Origin: Maritimibacter sp. HL-12
GTDB lineage: Bacteria > Pseudomonadota > Alphaproteobacteria > Rhodobacterales > Rhodobacteraceae
Assembly: GCF_900177545.1 (NCBI RefSeq)
Contig: NZ_FXBQ01000001.1
Span: 1 to 64,000, forward strand
Direction of reading: 5' to 3'
Length of the DNA stretch: 64,000 nt
Shown: one piece after another, positions 9,166-18,275 of the stretch
How the letters are laid out: the number at the start of each line of letters is the position of its first letter
Position numbering within the stretch: position 1 is the stretch's first letter
Notes under the pieces: model-generated
Databases searched by the model: none
The model's input: only the letters and a program-made list of their open reading frames with translations
Told to the model about the DNA's origin: nothing
Made by a program: the position numbers and the translations under genes

Positions 9166-9378
9166 ATGCGCGCCCCCCGACTGGACGATCCGGACCTGCC
9201 GCTGGCGGACCTGATGACCCACTGGCCCGGAACGATCCCGGTCTTTGTTCGGCACAAGATGCTTTGCGTCGGGTGCCTGGTCAGCCCGTTTCACACGGTT
9301 TCGGACGCCTGTGCCGAGTACCGACTGGATGAAGAGTTGTTTCTCGCAGAGTTGCGCATCGCCGCCGACGCGCCGTAG
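9166..9378 (+). CDS. DUF1858 domain small protein
   Basis: A 70-residue protein of the DUF1858 / redox-disulfide family often found beside hybrid-cluster or nitrogen-oxide genes. It carries a CxxC pair (C34 and C37 in MLCVGCLVSPF), preceded by the family's typical helix PLADLMTHWPGTIPVFVRH. Function is not established; a redox or sulfur-transfer role is likely from the motif. It is divergent from norC and just upstream of the convergent regulator gene, and shares the 9104 box. Confidence 0.85.
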   Translation: MRAPRLDDPDLPLADLMTHWPGTIPVFVRHKMLCVGCLVSPFHTVSDACAEYRLDEELFLAELRIAADAP

Positions 9379-9384
9379 CCCGGC

Positions 9385-10101
9385 TCAGCCCTGGCCGAGA
9401 ACCACCAGCGCGTGCGGGTCACACACGGTGATGCGCTTGCGCTTGCTGAGCACCAGCCCGCGCTTTTCCCATCCACTCAACAGGCGGCTCACGGTGTGCA
9501 GCGTGGTTGCCGTCAGTTCCGACAGGTCGTGGCGGGTGATCGGAAAGTCGATCTCGATCCCGCCCTCGACCTTGCGTCCGGTCTGGTTGATCAGGCGCAG
9601 GAGCGCGTTGGCAACGCGCTGCTCCACCTGCTGGGTGGCCAGTTCCACGATGCGCGTGTTCATCTCGCCAACCCGGTGGCCGACGGTCTTGTAGGTTTCG
9701 GTGGCAAACCCGTCATACTCGGCGACGAAGGTATCCCAGAGCCGCGTTGGCCAGCTCAGAACGATGGATTCCGTCGCCGTCATCGCCGTGGCCGGATAGG
9801 TGTCGCGCCCGATCGCGCGCGCGATGCCGAGAAGTTGGCCTGCCGGAATATGCAGCGCCGTCACCTGCTCGCCGGTGGCGGTGATCCGGACCACCCGGAC
9901 ATAGCCATCGAGCAGCATGTAGAAGCGATCGGCGGGATGACCCTCCCTGAAAACCGCGACCCCGGCCTCGTAGCGCCGCGAGGTTGCCTGATCCAGAATC
10001 GTCCGGATCTGCCGTTTCTCAAGGCGCGAGAACGGCGGCAGGTGCGTCAGCAGGCTTTCATCAAGCCGCGGCAGGGTCTTGCGGGTCGGATGGTCATTCA
10101 T
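9385..10101 (-). CDS. Crp/Fnr-family NO-responsive regulator (NnrR/Dnr-like)
   Basis: A 238-residue cAMP-receptor-fold protein: N-terminal cyclic-nucleotide-like sensor domain (FREGHPADRFYMLLDGYVRVVR) and C-terminal helix-turn-helix with ITRHDLSELTATTLHTVSRLLSGWEKRG. There is no N-terminal cysteine cluster, which argues against an FNR-type Fe-S oxygen sensor and for an NnrR/Dnr-type regulator of nirK and nor. The ATG at 10101 was chosen because upstream sequence overlaps the operator region. Three TTG-N8-CAA sites in this cluster are its likely targets, including one 79 bases upstream of its own start. Confidence 0.85.
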   Translation of the reverse strand: MNDHPTRKTLPRLDESLLTHLPPFSRLEKRQIRTILDQATSRRYEAGVAVFREGHPADRFYMLLDGYVRVVRITATGEQVTALHIPAGQLLGIARAIGRDTYPATAMTATESIVLSWPTRLWDTFVAEYDGFATETYKTVGHRVGEMNTRIVELATQQVEQRVANALLRLINQTGRKVEGGIEIDFPITRHDLSELTATTLHTVSRLLSGWEKRGLVLSKRKRITVCDPHALVVLGQG

Positions 10102-10179
10102 GGCATGTCTCTTGCCACAATTCGGTTGCCAAGACCACGGCCAGATCACCCCGCGGCGCAGATGCAATCGTGCAGAAGT

Positions 10180-10193
10180 TTGCTCCAGAGCAA
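10180..10193. promoter_or_regulatory. NnrR/Dnr-type box between the regulator and pseudoazurin genes
   Basis: TTGCTCCAGAGCAA is a near-perfect inverted repeat (TTGCTC/GAGCAA) with the TTG-N8-CAA pattern. It is 65 bases upstream of the pseudoazurin start and 79 bases upstream of the regulator start, so it may control nirK expression and autoregulation. Confidence 0.75.
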
Positions 10194-10257
10194 CATCCGG
10201 TGCCGCGCAATGACTAGTTTTCAGGTCAGGCAATCAAGCGATCTGAAAGGACAAGAC

Positions 10258-10689
10258 ATGATCCGCACATTGGCAACCGGTTTCGCACTCGCCGCCCTGA
10301 TCGGCACATCCGCTTTTGCGGAAACCTTCGAAGTGCAGATGTTGAACAAGGGATCGGACGGCGAACGCATGGTGTTCGAGCCGGCCTTCGTTCAGGCCGC
10401 GCCCGGCGACACGATCCGGTTCGTGGCCTCCGACAAGAGCCACAACGCCGAGATCAACGCGGGCATGCTGCCCGAGGGTGCCGAGGAGTTTGCCGGCAAG
10501 GTCAACGAAGAATTCGAAGTTACGCTGGATGTCGAAGGCCTCTACGGCGTGATCTGCAAACCGCACTACGCCATGGGCATGGTGATGACCATCGCCGTCG
10601 GCGACACCGACGTGCCCGCCGATTTCTTCGCAGGCCGCGTGCCGCCGAAGGCCAAGGCACGTTTCGAAGCCCAGCTTGGCAATCTCTGA
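10258..10689 (+). CDS. Pseudoazurin, periplasmic blue copper protein
   Basis: A 143-residue type-1 copper protein with a signal peptide (cleavage near TSAFA-ETF). Copper ligands fit the cupredoxin pattern: a His in DKSHNAEI and Cys-His-Met in [11 protein letters not shown]. Pseudoazurin delivers electrons to NirK in the periplasm. It lies directly upstream of nirK (58 bases) on the same strand and downstream of an NnrR-type box. Confidence 0.94.
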   Translation: MIRTLATGFALAALIGTSAFAETFEVQMLNKGSDGERMVFEPAFVQAAPGDTIRFVASDKSHNAEINAGMLPEGAEEFAGKVNEEFEVTLDVEGLYGVICKPHYAMGMVMTIAVGDTDVPADFFAGRVPPKAKARFEAQLGNL

Positions 10690-10747
10690 TCCTTTTCCGG
10701 CGGCAGGCGCGATGCCTGCCACCACATTCAACCCCATGGAGGGAAAC

Positions 10748-11965
10748 ATGACCAGGTCCAACAACCCCGGACTCGTCAGCACCAGTCGTCGCAACGTTCT
10801 TTGGGGCTCGGTTCTTGCCGGTGCCGCCGCGATGACGGGGGCCGGCTCAATGGCCGCGGTGCGCGCGCCGAAACTGGGCGCCATCAACACGAGCTCGGCA
10901 AAGTTGTACAAGGCCGCGGCAGAGAAAGCCGCCGCAACCACCGCCAAACCGGCGAACCTGTCCGGCTACACCCGTGTAAAACAGGAAATGGTCGCCCCGC
11001 CCTTCGCGCCGGTGCACGAACAGGTGGCAACCGGTGGCCCCAAGATCGTCGAGGTCACCCTGGAAACCACCGAGCGTTTGATGGTGGTCGACGAAGACAC
11101 CGGCGCGTCGATCTGGGCGTTGACCTTCAACGGCTCGGTCCCCGGCCCGCTGATCATCTGCCACGAGGGCGACATGGTCGAACTGACCCTGCGCAACCCG
11201 GCCGACAGCATGATGGAGCACAACATCGACTTTCACGCCGCGACCGGGGCCCTGGGCGGCGGTGGCCTGACCCATGTCTACCCCGGCGAGGAAGCGGTGC
11301 TGCGCTGGAAGGCGACCAAGCCCGGCTGCTTCACCTATCACTGCGCCCCCGGCGGCGCGATGATCCCCTACCACGTCACCCACGGCATGAACGGCGCGGT
11401 GATGGTGCTGCCGCGTGACGGGCTCAAAGACAAGGACGGCAACCCGCTTCGCTACGACAGCATCGCCTATATCGGCGAGCAGGACTACTACCTGCCGAAA
11501 GACGAGAACGGCGACCACAGACATTACGAAGCCGCAGGCGATGATTACGCCGACAGTCTCGAAGCGATGCGGACGCTGACCCCGACGCATTCCGTCTTCA
11601 ACGGCGCGGTGGGTGCCCTGACCGGAGAAAGCGCGCTGCGCTCAAAGGTCGGTGAGACCGTCCTGATGGTCCACAACCAGGCCAACCGGGATTCGCGCCC
11701 GCACCTGATCGGCGGCCATGGCGACTATGTCTGGGAAGCCTCCTTCACTGAAGCCCCGATGCAGGGCATGGAAACCTGGTTCGTGCGCGGTGGCAGCGCC
11801 GTGGCGGCTATGTACACCTTCGAACAGCCGGGTGTGTATGCCTACGTCAACCACAACCTCATCGAAGGTGTGATGCTGGGCGCGACCGCGCACTTCGTCG
11901 TCGAAGGTGAGTGGGACAACGAGCTGATGGAGCAGATCGTAGCACCTCGCTCCTTCGCGACCTGA
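10748..11965 (+). CDS. nirK: Copper-containing nitrite reductase
   Basis: A 405-residue periplasmic enzyme that reduces nitrite to NO. It has a twin-arginine signal ([15 protein letters not shown]), then two cupredoxin domains. Type-2 copper histidines appear in [11 protein letters not shown], and type-1 ligands in [20 protein letters not shown]. It is somewhat longer than many NirK proteins because of an Ala/Lys-rich linker of about 50 residues after the signal. A Shine-Dalgarno GGAGGGAAAC precedes the ATG at 10748. Confidence 0.96.
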   Translation: MTRSNNPGLVSTSRRNVLWGSVLAGAAAMTGAGSMAAVRAPKLGAINTSSAKLYKAAAEKAAATTAKPANLSGYTRVKQEMVAPPFAPVHEQVATGGPKIVEVTLETTERLMVVDEDTGASIWALTFNGSVPGPLIICHEGDMVELTLRNPADSMMEHNIDFHAATGALGGGGLTHVYPGEEAVLRWKATKPGCFTYHCAPGGAMIPYHVTHGMNGAVMVLPRDGLKDKDGNPLRYDSIAYIGEQDYYLPKDENGDHRHYEAAGDDYADSLEAMRTLTPTHSVFNGAVGALTGESALRSKVGETVLMVHNQANRDSRPHLIGGHGDYVWEASFTEAPMQGMETWFVRGGSAVAAMYTFEQPGVYAYVNHNLIEGVMLGATAHFVVEGEWDNELMEQIVAPRSFAT

Positions 11966-11995
11966 GACCGTCCAGCACCCTGAAAGGACCAACCG

Positions 11996-12742
11996 ATGAC
12001 TGCCGCCGACAAACCTGCACCGCGTTTCAAAACGTCCCTGCGTCTGGTGCTTCCGGGTCTGTTGGCGGTCGTCGTCCTCTGGGGCGCGCTCGCGCAGCGC
12101 CCCCCGGACCCCGCCTTCAAGCCGGTGATGGCAGATCGCCCGGTGGTGCTGCCGGACGGCAGGTCGCTGCATGTTCAACGCCACGAGGTGACCATCGCGG
12201 AATGGAACACCTGCCACGCGCAGAAGGCCTGCACACTGGAATTGCGCGCCCGCGCCGATCAGGACCCCGCCACCACCCCGGCAACCGGCCTCAGCTATGT
12301 CGACGTGCAGGAATACATCGGCTGGATCAATGCCACGACCGGGCATGACTTCCGGCTGCCCACGGCGGATGAATGGGACCTGATGGCGGCCCCGGTGCTC
12401 CCCGACGCGCCCGATCCGCTGTTCTCCGACCCCTCGCTCTCCTGGGCCTCGGCCTACCTGACCGATGGCGTGGCCCCCCGCGCACTCAAACCCCAGGGCA
12501 GTTTCTCGACCTCACCCGAGGGCATCGCCGATCTCGACGGCAGCGTCTGGGAATGGACGCAAGATTGCTACGCCGGGGCTTCCGAAGGCATCGACCCGGC
12601 GCGCTGCCCGGCGTTTTTCGTGGGCGGGGAACACCTTGCCGCGGTGCCCTTCCTGGTCCGCGACCCGGCCCGTGGCGGTTGCGCCGTCGGCACGCCGCCC
12701 GCGCATCTGGGCATGCGACTGGTGACGGACGACGCGTTCTGA
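11996..12742 (+). CDS. nirV: NirV, formylglycine-generating-enzyme-like protein
   Basis: A 248-residue protein with an N-terminal membrane anchor (about residues 16-34) and a SUMF1/FGE-type domain (RHEVTIAEWNTC, FRLPTADEWDLMA, DLDGSVWEWTQDCY, HLGMRL). NirV is the usual partner encoded after nirK; its exact role is unsettled. It follows nirK by 30 bases. It is the last denitrification gene before the island boundary 130 bases downstream. Confidence 0.9.
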   Translation: MTAADKPAPRFKTSLRLVLPGLLAVVVLWGALAQRPPDPAFKPVMADRPVVLPDGRSLHVQRHEVTIAEWNTCHAQKACTLELRARADQDPATTPATGLSYVDVQEYIGWINATTGHDFRLPTADEWDLMAAPVLPDAPDPLFSDPSLSWASAYLTDGVAPRALKPQGSFSTSPEGIADLDGSVWEWTQDCYAGASEGIDPARCPAFFVGGEHLAAVPFLVRDPARGGCAVGTPPAHLGMRLVTDDAF

Positions 12743-12807
12743 CCAGCGCAAGCACCAGAAAGAAGTCCCTGAAATCCTAAGACTTTTGAGAACCGGGACG
12801 GCGTCTC

Positions 12808-12821
12808 AGGTTCAACGAACC
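12808..12821. repeat. Palindrome AGGTTCAACGAACC, copy 1
   Basis: GGTTC-AAC-GAACC is a perfect inverted repeat. It lies 51 bases left of the att repeat; the copy at 48005 lies 53 bases left of the other att repeat, in the same orientation. It could be an arm-type site for the island recombinase or excisionase. Confidence 0.5.
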
Positions 12822-12872
12822 AAGGAATGCGTCGCATCCCTTCGATACGAGAAGAACGACACGGGCAAACAG

Positions 12873-12928
<56 letters not shown>

Positions 12929-13022
12929 TCTCACCCCCGGCGCAAGCTGTTGTTTTCCTGCGCAGGGAGCGCTTTATTTTGGGGGTCCGAGGGGTGTCTT
13001 CGCAACCTGGTCAGGTTCACGC

Positions 13023-13036
13023 AGGTTCAATGAACC
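13023..13036. repeat. Palindrome AGGTTCAATGAACC, copy 2
   Basis: One base different from copies at 12808 and 48005 (T for C in the loop), keeping the GGTTC/GAACC arms. The bases that follow (CGGGAACGCTTCG) also resemble those after the 48005 copy (GGGGACCACTTCG). It is inside the island, 95 bases right of attL. Confidence 0.5.
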
Positions 13037-13075
13037 CGGGAACGCTTCGGTATTCGACCGGTCGGCGCCGTCCTT

Positions 13076-13501
13076 CTATCGCTTGATCGCGCGAACGACT
13101 CCGATCGCCGCCGCGCCGCCGAAAAAGAACGTCACGATAGTGATCTGCGTGACCATGAGGCTTTGGCAGAGCGAATCGGTGGCCCCCAGCCAGAGCAGCT
13201 TGTCCCAGACCAGCAGCTTGGCGGTGTAGACGATGAACGGCGCGGCCCATGCGGCTTGCACAATGGCGGTCAGCTTGCCGCCCAGGGCGCGCATGGCCTG
13301 CCGCTCCTCGATGCGGGCAATGTCCACCTCCGCCGCGATGCGCTCCTGTTCGGTCGTCGCGTCATTGCGCTGCTTGCGATGAACCTCCCGATCACCCTCC
13401 AGCCAGCCGTCGATGATCCCGGTGAAATTCAGCTTCGGCCGCTTCACTGGGGCCGTCCGCCGATTCCCGGACGGTGAAAATCCTCCCACCCTCCCTGCCA
13501 C
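13076..13501 (-). pseudogene. Chimeric frame: IS21 IstA fragment fused to a phage-type small membrane protein
   Basis: The open frame (141 codons) is a junction product. Its first part (to about 13367) matches the IstA fragment at the right end of the island (VKRPKLNFTG, DGWLEGDREVHRKQR). The remainder is a different protein: a charged helix (TTEQERIAAEVDIARIEERQ) and two hydrophobic segments (LTAIVQAAWAAPFIVYTAKLLV and MVTQITIVTFFFGGAAAIG), ending RAIKR. That layout resembles phage holin-like or tail-end lysis proteins, but I cannot name the family. Its true N-terminus was lost when the insertion sequence arrived. Confidence 0.6.
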
Positions 13502-13602
13502 CAGAAAGGGTAAAGGTGGGCGACTTCTACGCCGCCCGTAGCAGGCTCATCCCACCGCTAACGTGGCCGACTTTTGCACCGCCGTTCCTACTCGTGAGAT
13601 CA
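13367..13602 (-). mobile_element. IS21-family end, left copy (truncated, internally deleted)
   Basis: The reverse complement of 13367-13602 aligns with 46631-46985, beginning TGATCTCACGAG and sharing the leader and part of istA. About 120 bases of the istA start are missing here (directly after GGATTTTCACCGT). The intact outer end faces right, toward the cargo. The rest of istA and all of istB are absent, so it cannot move on its own. Confidence 0.8.
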
Positions 13603-13666
13603 CCCCCGGCACCTCCGCCTTAGGCGGACCAAGATCCCCCGACCCCGATGGCGCTTTTTCCGGGCG

Positions 13667-15331
13667 TTACTTGCGAAGCCCGATGTTCATCGCCATGCGC
13701 GGCGAAATCACCTGGTCGGAGACCTGGATATCCAGCAGCATCGACCCCTCGCCGCGGCGGAACTCCTCGATCAAGCCCGGCAGTGCCTCGAGCCTGTCGA
13801 CGACGGCGCCGCGAATGCCGAAACCCTCGGCCATCCGGGCCAGGTCGTTGCGTCCATAGACCCCGCCCTTGTCGCTCAACCCGTCGGCGCGCAGCTTGTG
13901 GATCTCGGCACCATAGGCGCCGTCGTTCAGCACGCAGATCAGGATCTTCCAGCCCTGCAACCGAATGGTCTCCAGTTCCTGGATATGGACCATCAGCCCG
14001 CCGTCGCCTTCCAGCAGCACGGTCGGACGGTTGGGGCGGGCGGCGGCCATGCCGGCGGCATAGCCGAGACCGTTGCCGATCGCCCCGAACTCGCGGATCG
14101 TCAGGAAGGTGCCGGCCGGACGGTCGAGCATATGCGCCGAGAAAAACGACGAATGCCCCGAGGAATTGACGCAGCCCCAGTCCTTGGGGAGCGCCGCGTC
14201 GAGCGCACCGATCACCGCGCGCGGGTCGAGCGTGCCCTGCTCCACCGGGTATTCGAACGAGTCGATCGGTTCAGACCGCAGCCGGCGGGCATAATCCTCG
14301 GCCCCCCAGTCGGGCCAGTCGGGTGCGGGGCTTTCGGCCTCGATGGCGTCGGCGAGGGCCGACACGCCGAGTGCCGCATCCGCGGCAAGAAACAGCGCCG
14401 CCGTGGCCCGGCCGCGGGCGAGGCCAGTGGGGTGTTCGTCGATCTGCAACACTTTCTCCGGCGGGAACACCCGCCCGTGATCGCTGGTATAGCCGCGCAA
14501 CGACGCGCCCACGGCGATGATCAGATCGGCGTTCTTCAGCGCGTCGCCGGTGGCCGGATGGCCGAAGCTGCCGGCCGAGCCGATGTCGCGCTTGTGGCCC
14601 GCGAACAGCCCGCGCATCGGCAGGGTCGTGGCGAGCGCCCCGTTCACCCGCTCTGCCAGCCGGATGCAGGCGTCCCGCGCGTCGGGGCCGCGGGCGCCGC
14701 GCCCGGCGATCACCACCACCCGGCGGGCGGCCCGCAGCCGGTCCACCGCCCGCGCGAGGTAATCCGGGTGCGGCCAACGCGGCCCGGCATCGGGCAGGAA
14801 CGCGGTCGAGGGGGTGTATTCGCCCGGTGTCTCGACCTTTTCCTTCTGCAGGTCGAACGGCACGCCGAGCACCACCGGTTCGTTGCGGCTGCGAGCATGG
14901 TGAAACGCCTCGAGCACGCAGGCGTGCAGGCGGGCGGTGCTGTGGACCGGGATATAGCGCGCGCCCGTCGCCGTCACGATCGGGCCAAGGTCGATCGACT
15001 GGTTGTACCAGCCGCCGTGCAGCGGGCTTTCACCGGCAAAGATCACCAGCGGAATGCGGGCCTGCACCGCCGTCGCCAGCGCGGTCGAAATCTGGGTGAC
15101 GCCGGGTCCGCAGGTGACCGAGGCCACCCCGACCGTGTCGGCCACCCGCGCATAGGCCGAGGCCATCGCGACCGCCGCATGTTCATGGCGCACATTGATC
15201 GTGCGGGTCCCCGGTGCCTCGGTATAGGCGGCTTCCCAATACATGTTGCCGTCGCCGGTGAGCGCGAAGACATCGGTGACTCCTTCCTTCACGAAAGCGT
15301 CGGCCAGAATCCGGTAGCATGGCGTGCCCAT
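13667..15331 (-). CDS. Thiamine-pyrophosphate-dependent decarboxylase/synthase-like enzyme
   Basis: A 554-residue protein with the three-domain acetolactate synthase/benzoylformate decarboxylase fold. The catalytic Glu is in NVRHEHAAVAMA, and the TPP motif runs from EGDGGLM to NDGAYG. It is not a biosynthetic acetolactate synthase by context: no small subunit, and it is divergent from an FMN alpha-hydroxyacid dehydrogenase. Decarboxylation of a 2-oxoacid to an aldehyde (or a 2-hydroxyacyl-CoA lyase reaction) is the best guess. ATG 15331 was chosen over a start 14 codons upstream because homology begins there and GGGGGA precedes it. An IclR-type operator candidate is 20 bases upstream. Confidence 0.82.
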   Translation of the reverse strand: MGTPCYRILADAFVKEGVTDVFALTGDGNMYWEAAYTEAPGTRTINVRHEHAAVAMASAYARVADTVGVASVTCGPGVTQISTALATAVQARIPLVIFAGESPLHGGWYNQSIDLGPIVTATGARYIPVHSTARLHACVLEAFHHARSRNEPVVLGVPFDLQKEKVETPGEYTPSTAFLPDAGPRWPHPDYLARAVDRLRAARRVVVIAGRGARGPDARDACIRLAERVNGALATTLPMRGLFAGHKRDIGSAGSFGHPATGDALKNADLIIAVGASLRGYTSDHGRVFPPEKVLQIDEHPTGLARGRATAALFLAADAALGVSALADAIEAESPAPDWPDWGAEDYARRLRSEPIDSFEYPVEQGTLDPRAVIGALDAALPKDWGCVNSSGHSSFFSAHMLDRPAGTFLTIREFGAIGNGLGYAAGMAAARPNRPTVLLEGDGGLMVHIQELETIRLQGWKILICVLNDGAYGAEIHKLRADGLSDKGGVYGRNDLARMAEGFGIRGAVVDRLEALPGLIEEFRRGEGSMLLDIQVSDQVISPRMAMNIGLRK

Positions 15332-15350
15332 CAAGTCCCCCAAGGTTAAC

Positions 15351-15364
15351 CCAATATATGGAAG
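15351..15364. promoter_or_regulatory. Candidate IclR operator, site 1
   Basis: CCAATATATGGAAG fits CCA-W5-TGGAAG, also found at 36245, 39528 and 39643. It is strikingly AT-rich in a GC-rich island and lies in the divergent gap between the TPP enzyme (20 bases away) and the hydroxyacid dehydrogenase genes. Confidence 0.6.
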
Positions 15365-15606
15365 CTTTCCCACAGGTGGCCCCGGTTCAAGCCTTGAAAC
15401 CCTCTAGCATGTGAAAAAATCCTTGACAAGACGGCGTGGTCACGGGTTCTCATCGGGTAGGAGATGGCATTCCGGCAGGCTCGGCTTCCACCAGTTGGAA
15501 ACCACCCGTGCCGGAGGAGGAAAGACCTGCGCATGCGCTCAATCCTGTCACCGCGGGACGTGCCGCCCCGCCGCGAGTCCTGCGGCAGTTCCGGGCGGGC
15601 CGGAAC

Positions 15607-16917
15607 ATGAATTCGGGCGCACAACCGGCACCGCCGCAGGCATCAACGGGGTCCACCGCGGCCGGCGACGGTGACGGCCGGATCGGTCGGCGTTCGGTCG
15701 CGGCGATCCCGCGACACTTCCGCCACCTGCTTGCACTGGACGATTTCGAACGCGCCGCCCGCCGCCGCCTGCCGCGCCCGCTGTTCGGCTATGTCAGCGG
15801 CGGGGTGGAAGAAGAGCGGTCGATGCGCACCGCCGCCACGGCCTATGACGATCATGTCTTTCTGCCGCGCTATTTCGCCGGTGTCGCGGGCGTCAGCACC
15901 GCAACCTCGCTGCTGGGCGAGGAATGGGACGCCCCCTTCGGCATCGCCCCGATGGGGCTTTGCGCGCTCATGGGTTATCGCGGCGATCTGGCGCTCGCTA
16001 GCGCGGCGCGGGACGCGCGCATTCCGATGATCGTCTCGGGGTCGTCGCTGATCCCGCTCGAGGAGATCATGGCGGAGAACCCCCGCGCCTGGTTTCAGGC
16101 CTATATCCCAACCGGCGCCGACAGGCTGCGGGCCCTGCTCGACCGCGCGCGCGCGGCCGGTGTGGAAACGCTCGTCGTCACCGTCGATTCCCCTGTCGGG
16201 TCGAACCGCGAGAACAACATGCGCTCCGGCTTTTCGTCACCCCTGCGCCCGTCCCTGCGGCTCGCCTGGGACGGGGCAGTGCGCCCGCGCTGGCTGTTCG
16301 GCACCTTCCTGCGCACGCTCTGGCGCCACGGCATTCCGCATTTCGAGAACCTCTATGCCGAACGCGGCATTCCGATCATCTCGCGCAGCGTGCAAAGGGA
16401 GTTCGGGGGCCGTGCCCATTTCGCCTGGGAACATTTCTCCGAGATCCGCCGTCTCTGGCCGGGTCGACTGGTGGTCAAGGGCATTCTCCACCCGAACGAT
16501 GCCCGCCGCGCCGTGGCCAGTGGGGCCGATGCGCTGGTGATCTCGAACCACGGCGGACGGCAGCTCGATGGCACTGTCGCACCGCTGCACGTCTTGCCGC
16601 ATATCCGCGCGGCCCTGCCCGACGTGCCCTTGATCCTCGACAGCGGTATCCGCCGCGGCACCCAGGTGGTCAAGGCGCTGGCGCTCGGCGCGGATTTCGT
16701 GCTGCTGGGGCGGCCATTCAACTACGCCGCCACGCTCGGACAGGCGCCCTGCGTGTCCTATGCGATCTCGATCCTGCGGGGCGAAGTCGCGCGGACCCTC
16801 GCCCAGATCGGGCTGCGCCGCACCGACGAGCTTTCGCCCGACAACCTGGTGCCGCGCGGCCCGATCGCGCCCGGCACATTCGCCGAACCGGAGGCCCCCG
16901 ATGCCCAGTGTGAGTGA
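15607..16917 (+). CDS. FMN-dependent alpha-hydroxy-acid dehydrogenase/oxidase
   Basis: A 436-residue member of the LldD/mandelate dehydrogenase/glycolate oxidase family that oxidises 2-hydroxyacids to 2-oxoacids. Visible features: FMN-site segments FGIAPMGLCALM and SGSSLIPLEEI, the active-site block VISNHGGRQLDG (catalytic His and substrate Arg) and LDSGIRRGTQVVKALALGADFVLLGR. ATG 15607 was chosen; residues before about 35 are a low-complexity extension. It overlaps the following gene by 17 bases. Upstream TTGACA (15423) could be a -35 box, but no good -10 was seen. Confidence 0.9.
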   Translation: MNSGAQPAPPQASTGSTAAGDGDGRIGRRSVAAIPRHFRHLLALDDFERAARRRLPRPLFGYVSGGVEEERSMRTAATAYDDHVFLPRYFAGVAGVSTATSLLGEEWDAPFGIAPMGLCALMGYRGDLALASAARDARIPMIVSGSSLIPLEEIMAENPRAWFQAYIPTGADRLRALLDRARAAGVETLVVTVDSPVGSNRENNMRSGFSSPLRPSLRLAWDGAVRPRWLFGTFLRTLWRHGIPHFENLYAERGIPIISRSVQREFGGRAHFAWEHFSEIRRLWPGRLVVKGILHPNDARRAVASGADALVISNHGGRQLDGTVAPLHVLPHIRAALPDVPLILDSGIRRGTQVVKALALGADFVLLGRPFNYAATLGQAPCVSYAISILRGEVARTLAQIGLRRTDELSPDNLVPRGPIAPGTFAEPEAPDAQCE

Positions 16918-18274
16918 ACGCCTTGCCGCCGAGGTCGTCGCGATCGCGGCCGATGGCGGCCCCGGCGACAACGCCGATCGCGCCTTTTCGCGGACCTGCC
17001 TCGATTTCGTCACCTGCGCGTTGATCGGCGCCCGTCTGCCGGTGACCAAAGCCACCTACCGCGCCTTCGCCGCCACCGATCCGGGCCGGCATTCCACGCT
17101 GATCGGCAGCGGATTGCGGATGTCGCCGGCGGCGGCGGCCTTCGTCAACGCCACCGCCGCGCACGGGCTCGATTTCGATGATGGCCACACCCAGGCCGGC
17201 GGCCATCCCGGCGCCTCGGTCTTTCCCGCAACCTTCGCCATGGCCGAGCACTTGGGATCGTCTCCGGCCGAGGTGATCCGCGCCGTCGTCGCGGGCTACC
17301 AGGTCATGGTGCGGGTTGCGCGGATGATGCATCCGCATTCGGCTCGGACGGGTTGGCACAACACCGCCGTGGCCGGCACCTTCGGCGCCACCGCAGCCGT
17401 GGCGGTGCTGCACAGGATGAAGGCCGACCAGATCGCCCATGCCTTCGGCCTCGCCGGAAGCTTCGCCGGCGGGATCCTGGAATTTCTCGCGGAAGGCCCC
17501 GACAGCAAACGCATCCACCCCGGCATGGCCGCCCGCGACGGCATCGCCTGCGCGGCCCTCGCCGCGCAGGGCCTGACCGGGCCGCGCGAGGTTTTCGAGG
17601 GGCGGCATGGCGTATTCAACGCCTTCATCGCCGGCGCGGGCGACCCCGGCGCGCTCGATACCCCCGGCATCGCCATCGAAACCGCCTATTTCAAGCTGTA
17701 CCCCTGTTGCCGCCACTACCATGCCGCGATCGACGGGCTTCTCGACCTGAGAGCGCAGATCCGCGACCCGATGCGCGATGTGGCGGAGGTGCGTCTCGGC
17801 CTCTACGGCGTCGCGGTGCGCGGCCACGATCACAAGCAGGCGGCGACGATGCTGTCGGCCCAGATGAGTGCCCCGATCGCGGCGGGCCTCGCGCTTGTCG
17901 ACGGGGGCGTCACGGTGCCGGGTTTCGCGCCCGAAACCCTTGAGCGACCGGAGCTGACAGCGATGATCAACCGGGTCGAGACCGCCGTGGATGCAACCTG
18001 CGAGGAGGAGTATCCCGGCTGCCGTTCGGCTCATGTCGAAATCGCGCTCACGGACGGGCGCCGCCTCGAAACCCGGATCCGCGATCCCCGGGGCGAAGGC
18101 GCGAACCCTCTGGCCGACGAGGATCTCGACATCAAGTTCCGTGCCAATTGCACGCCGCTTCTCGGTGCCGCCCGCGCCGAAGCCGCGCGCGGGCTGATCT
18201 GGAACTTCCGGCAAACCCCCGATGCCCTCGGGTCGCTGCTCGGCCTGCTTGCGCCCCAATCTGACGGAGAATGA
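16901..18274 (+). CDS. MmgE/PrpD family protein, copy 1
   Basis: A 457-residue protein of the MmgE/PrpD superfamily, which includes 2-methylcitrate dehydratase, cis-aconitate decarboxylase and related lyases/isomerases. Hallmarks: HGLDFDDGHT, a GWHNTAVAG block, RIHPGMAARDG and YFKLYPCCRHYHAAID. It starts inside the end of the hydroxyacid dehydrogenase gene. It is paralogous to the PrpD protein at 23697. Real substrate cannot be read from sequence. Confidence 0.9.
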   Translation: MPSVSERLAAEVVAIAADGGPGDNADRAFSRTCLDFVTCALIGARLPVTKATYRAFAATDPGRHSTLIGSGLRMSPAAAAFVNATAAHGLDFDDGHTQAGGHPGASVFPATFAMAEHLGSSPAEVIRAVVAGYQVMVRVARMMHPHSARTGWHNTAVAGTFGATAAVAVLHRMKADQIAHAFGLAGSFAGGILEFLAEGPDSKRIHPGMAARDGIACAALAAQGLTGPREVFEGRHGVFNAFIAGAGDPGALDTPGIAIETAYFKLYPCCRHYHAAIDGLLDLRAQIRDPMRDVAEVRLGLYGVAVRGHDHKQAATMLSAQMSAPIAAGLALVDGGVTVPGFAPETLERPELTAMINRVETAVDATCEEEYPGCRSAHVEIALTDGRRLETRIRDPRGEGANPLADEDLDIKFRANCTPLLGAARAEAARGLIWNFRQTPDALGSLLGLLAPQSDGE

Positions 18275-18275
18275 C

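Noticed and set aside
13614-13628. Hairpin TCCGCC-TTA-GGCGGA as a terminator of the TPP gene
   Set aside because: No T run follows on the minus strand and it lies beside an IS end, so its role is unclear.
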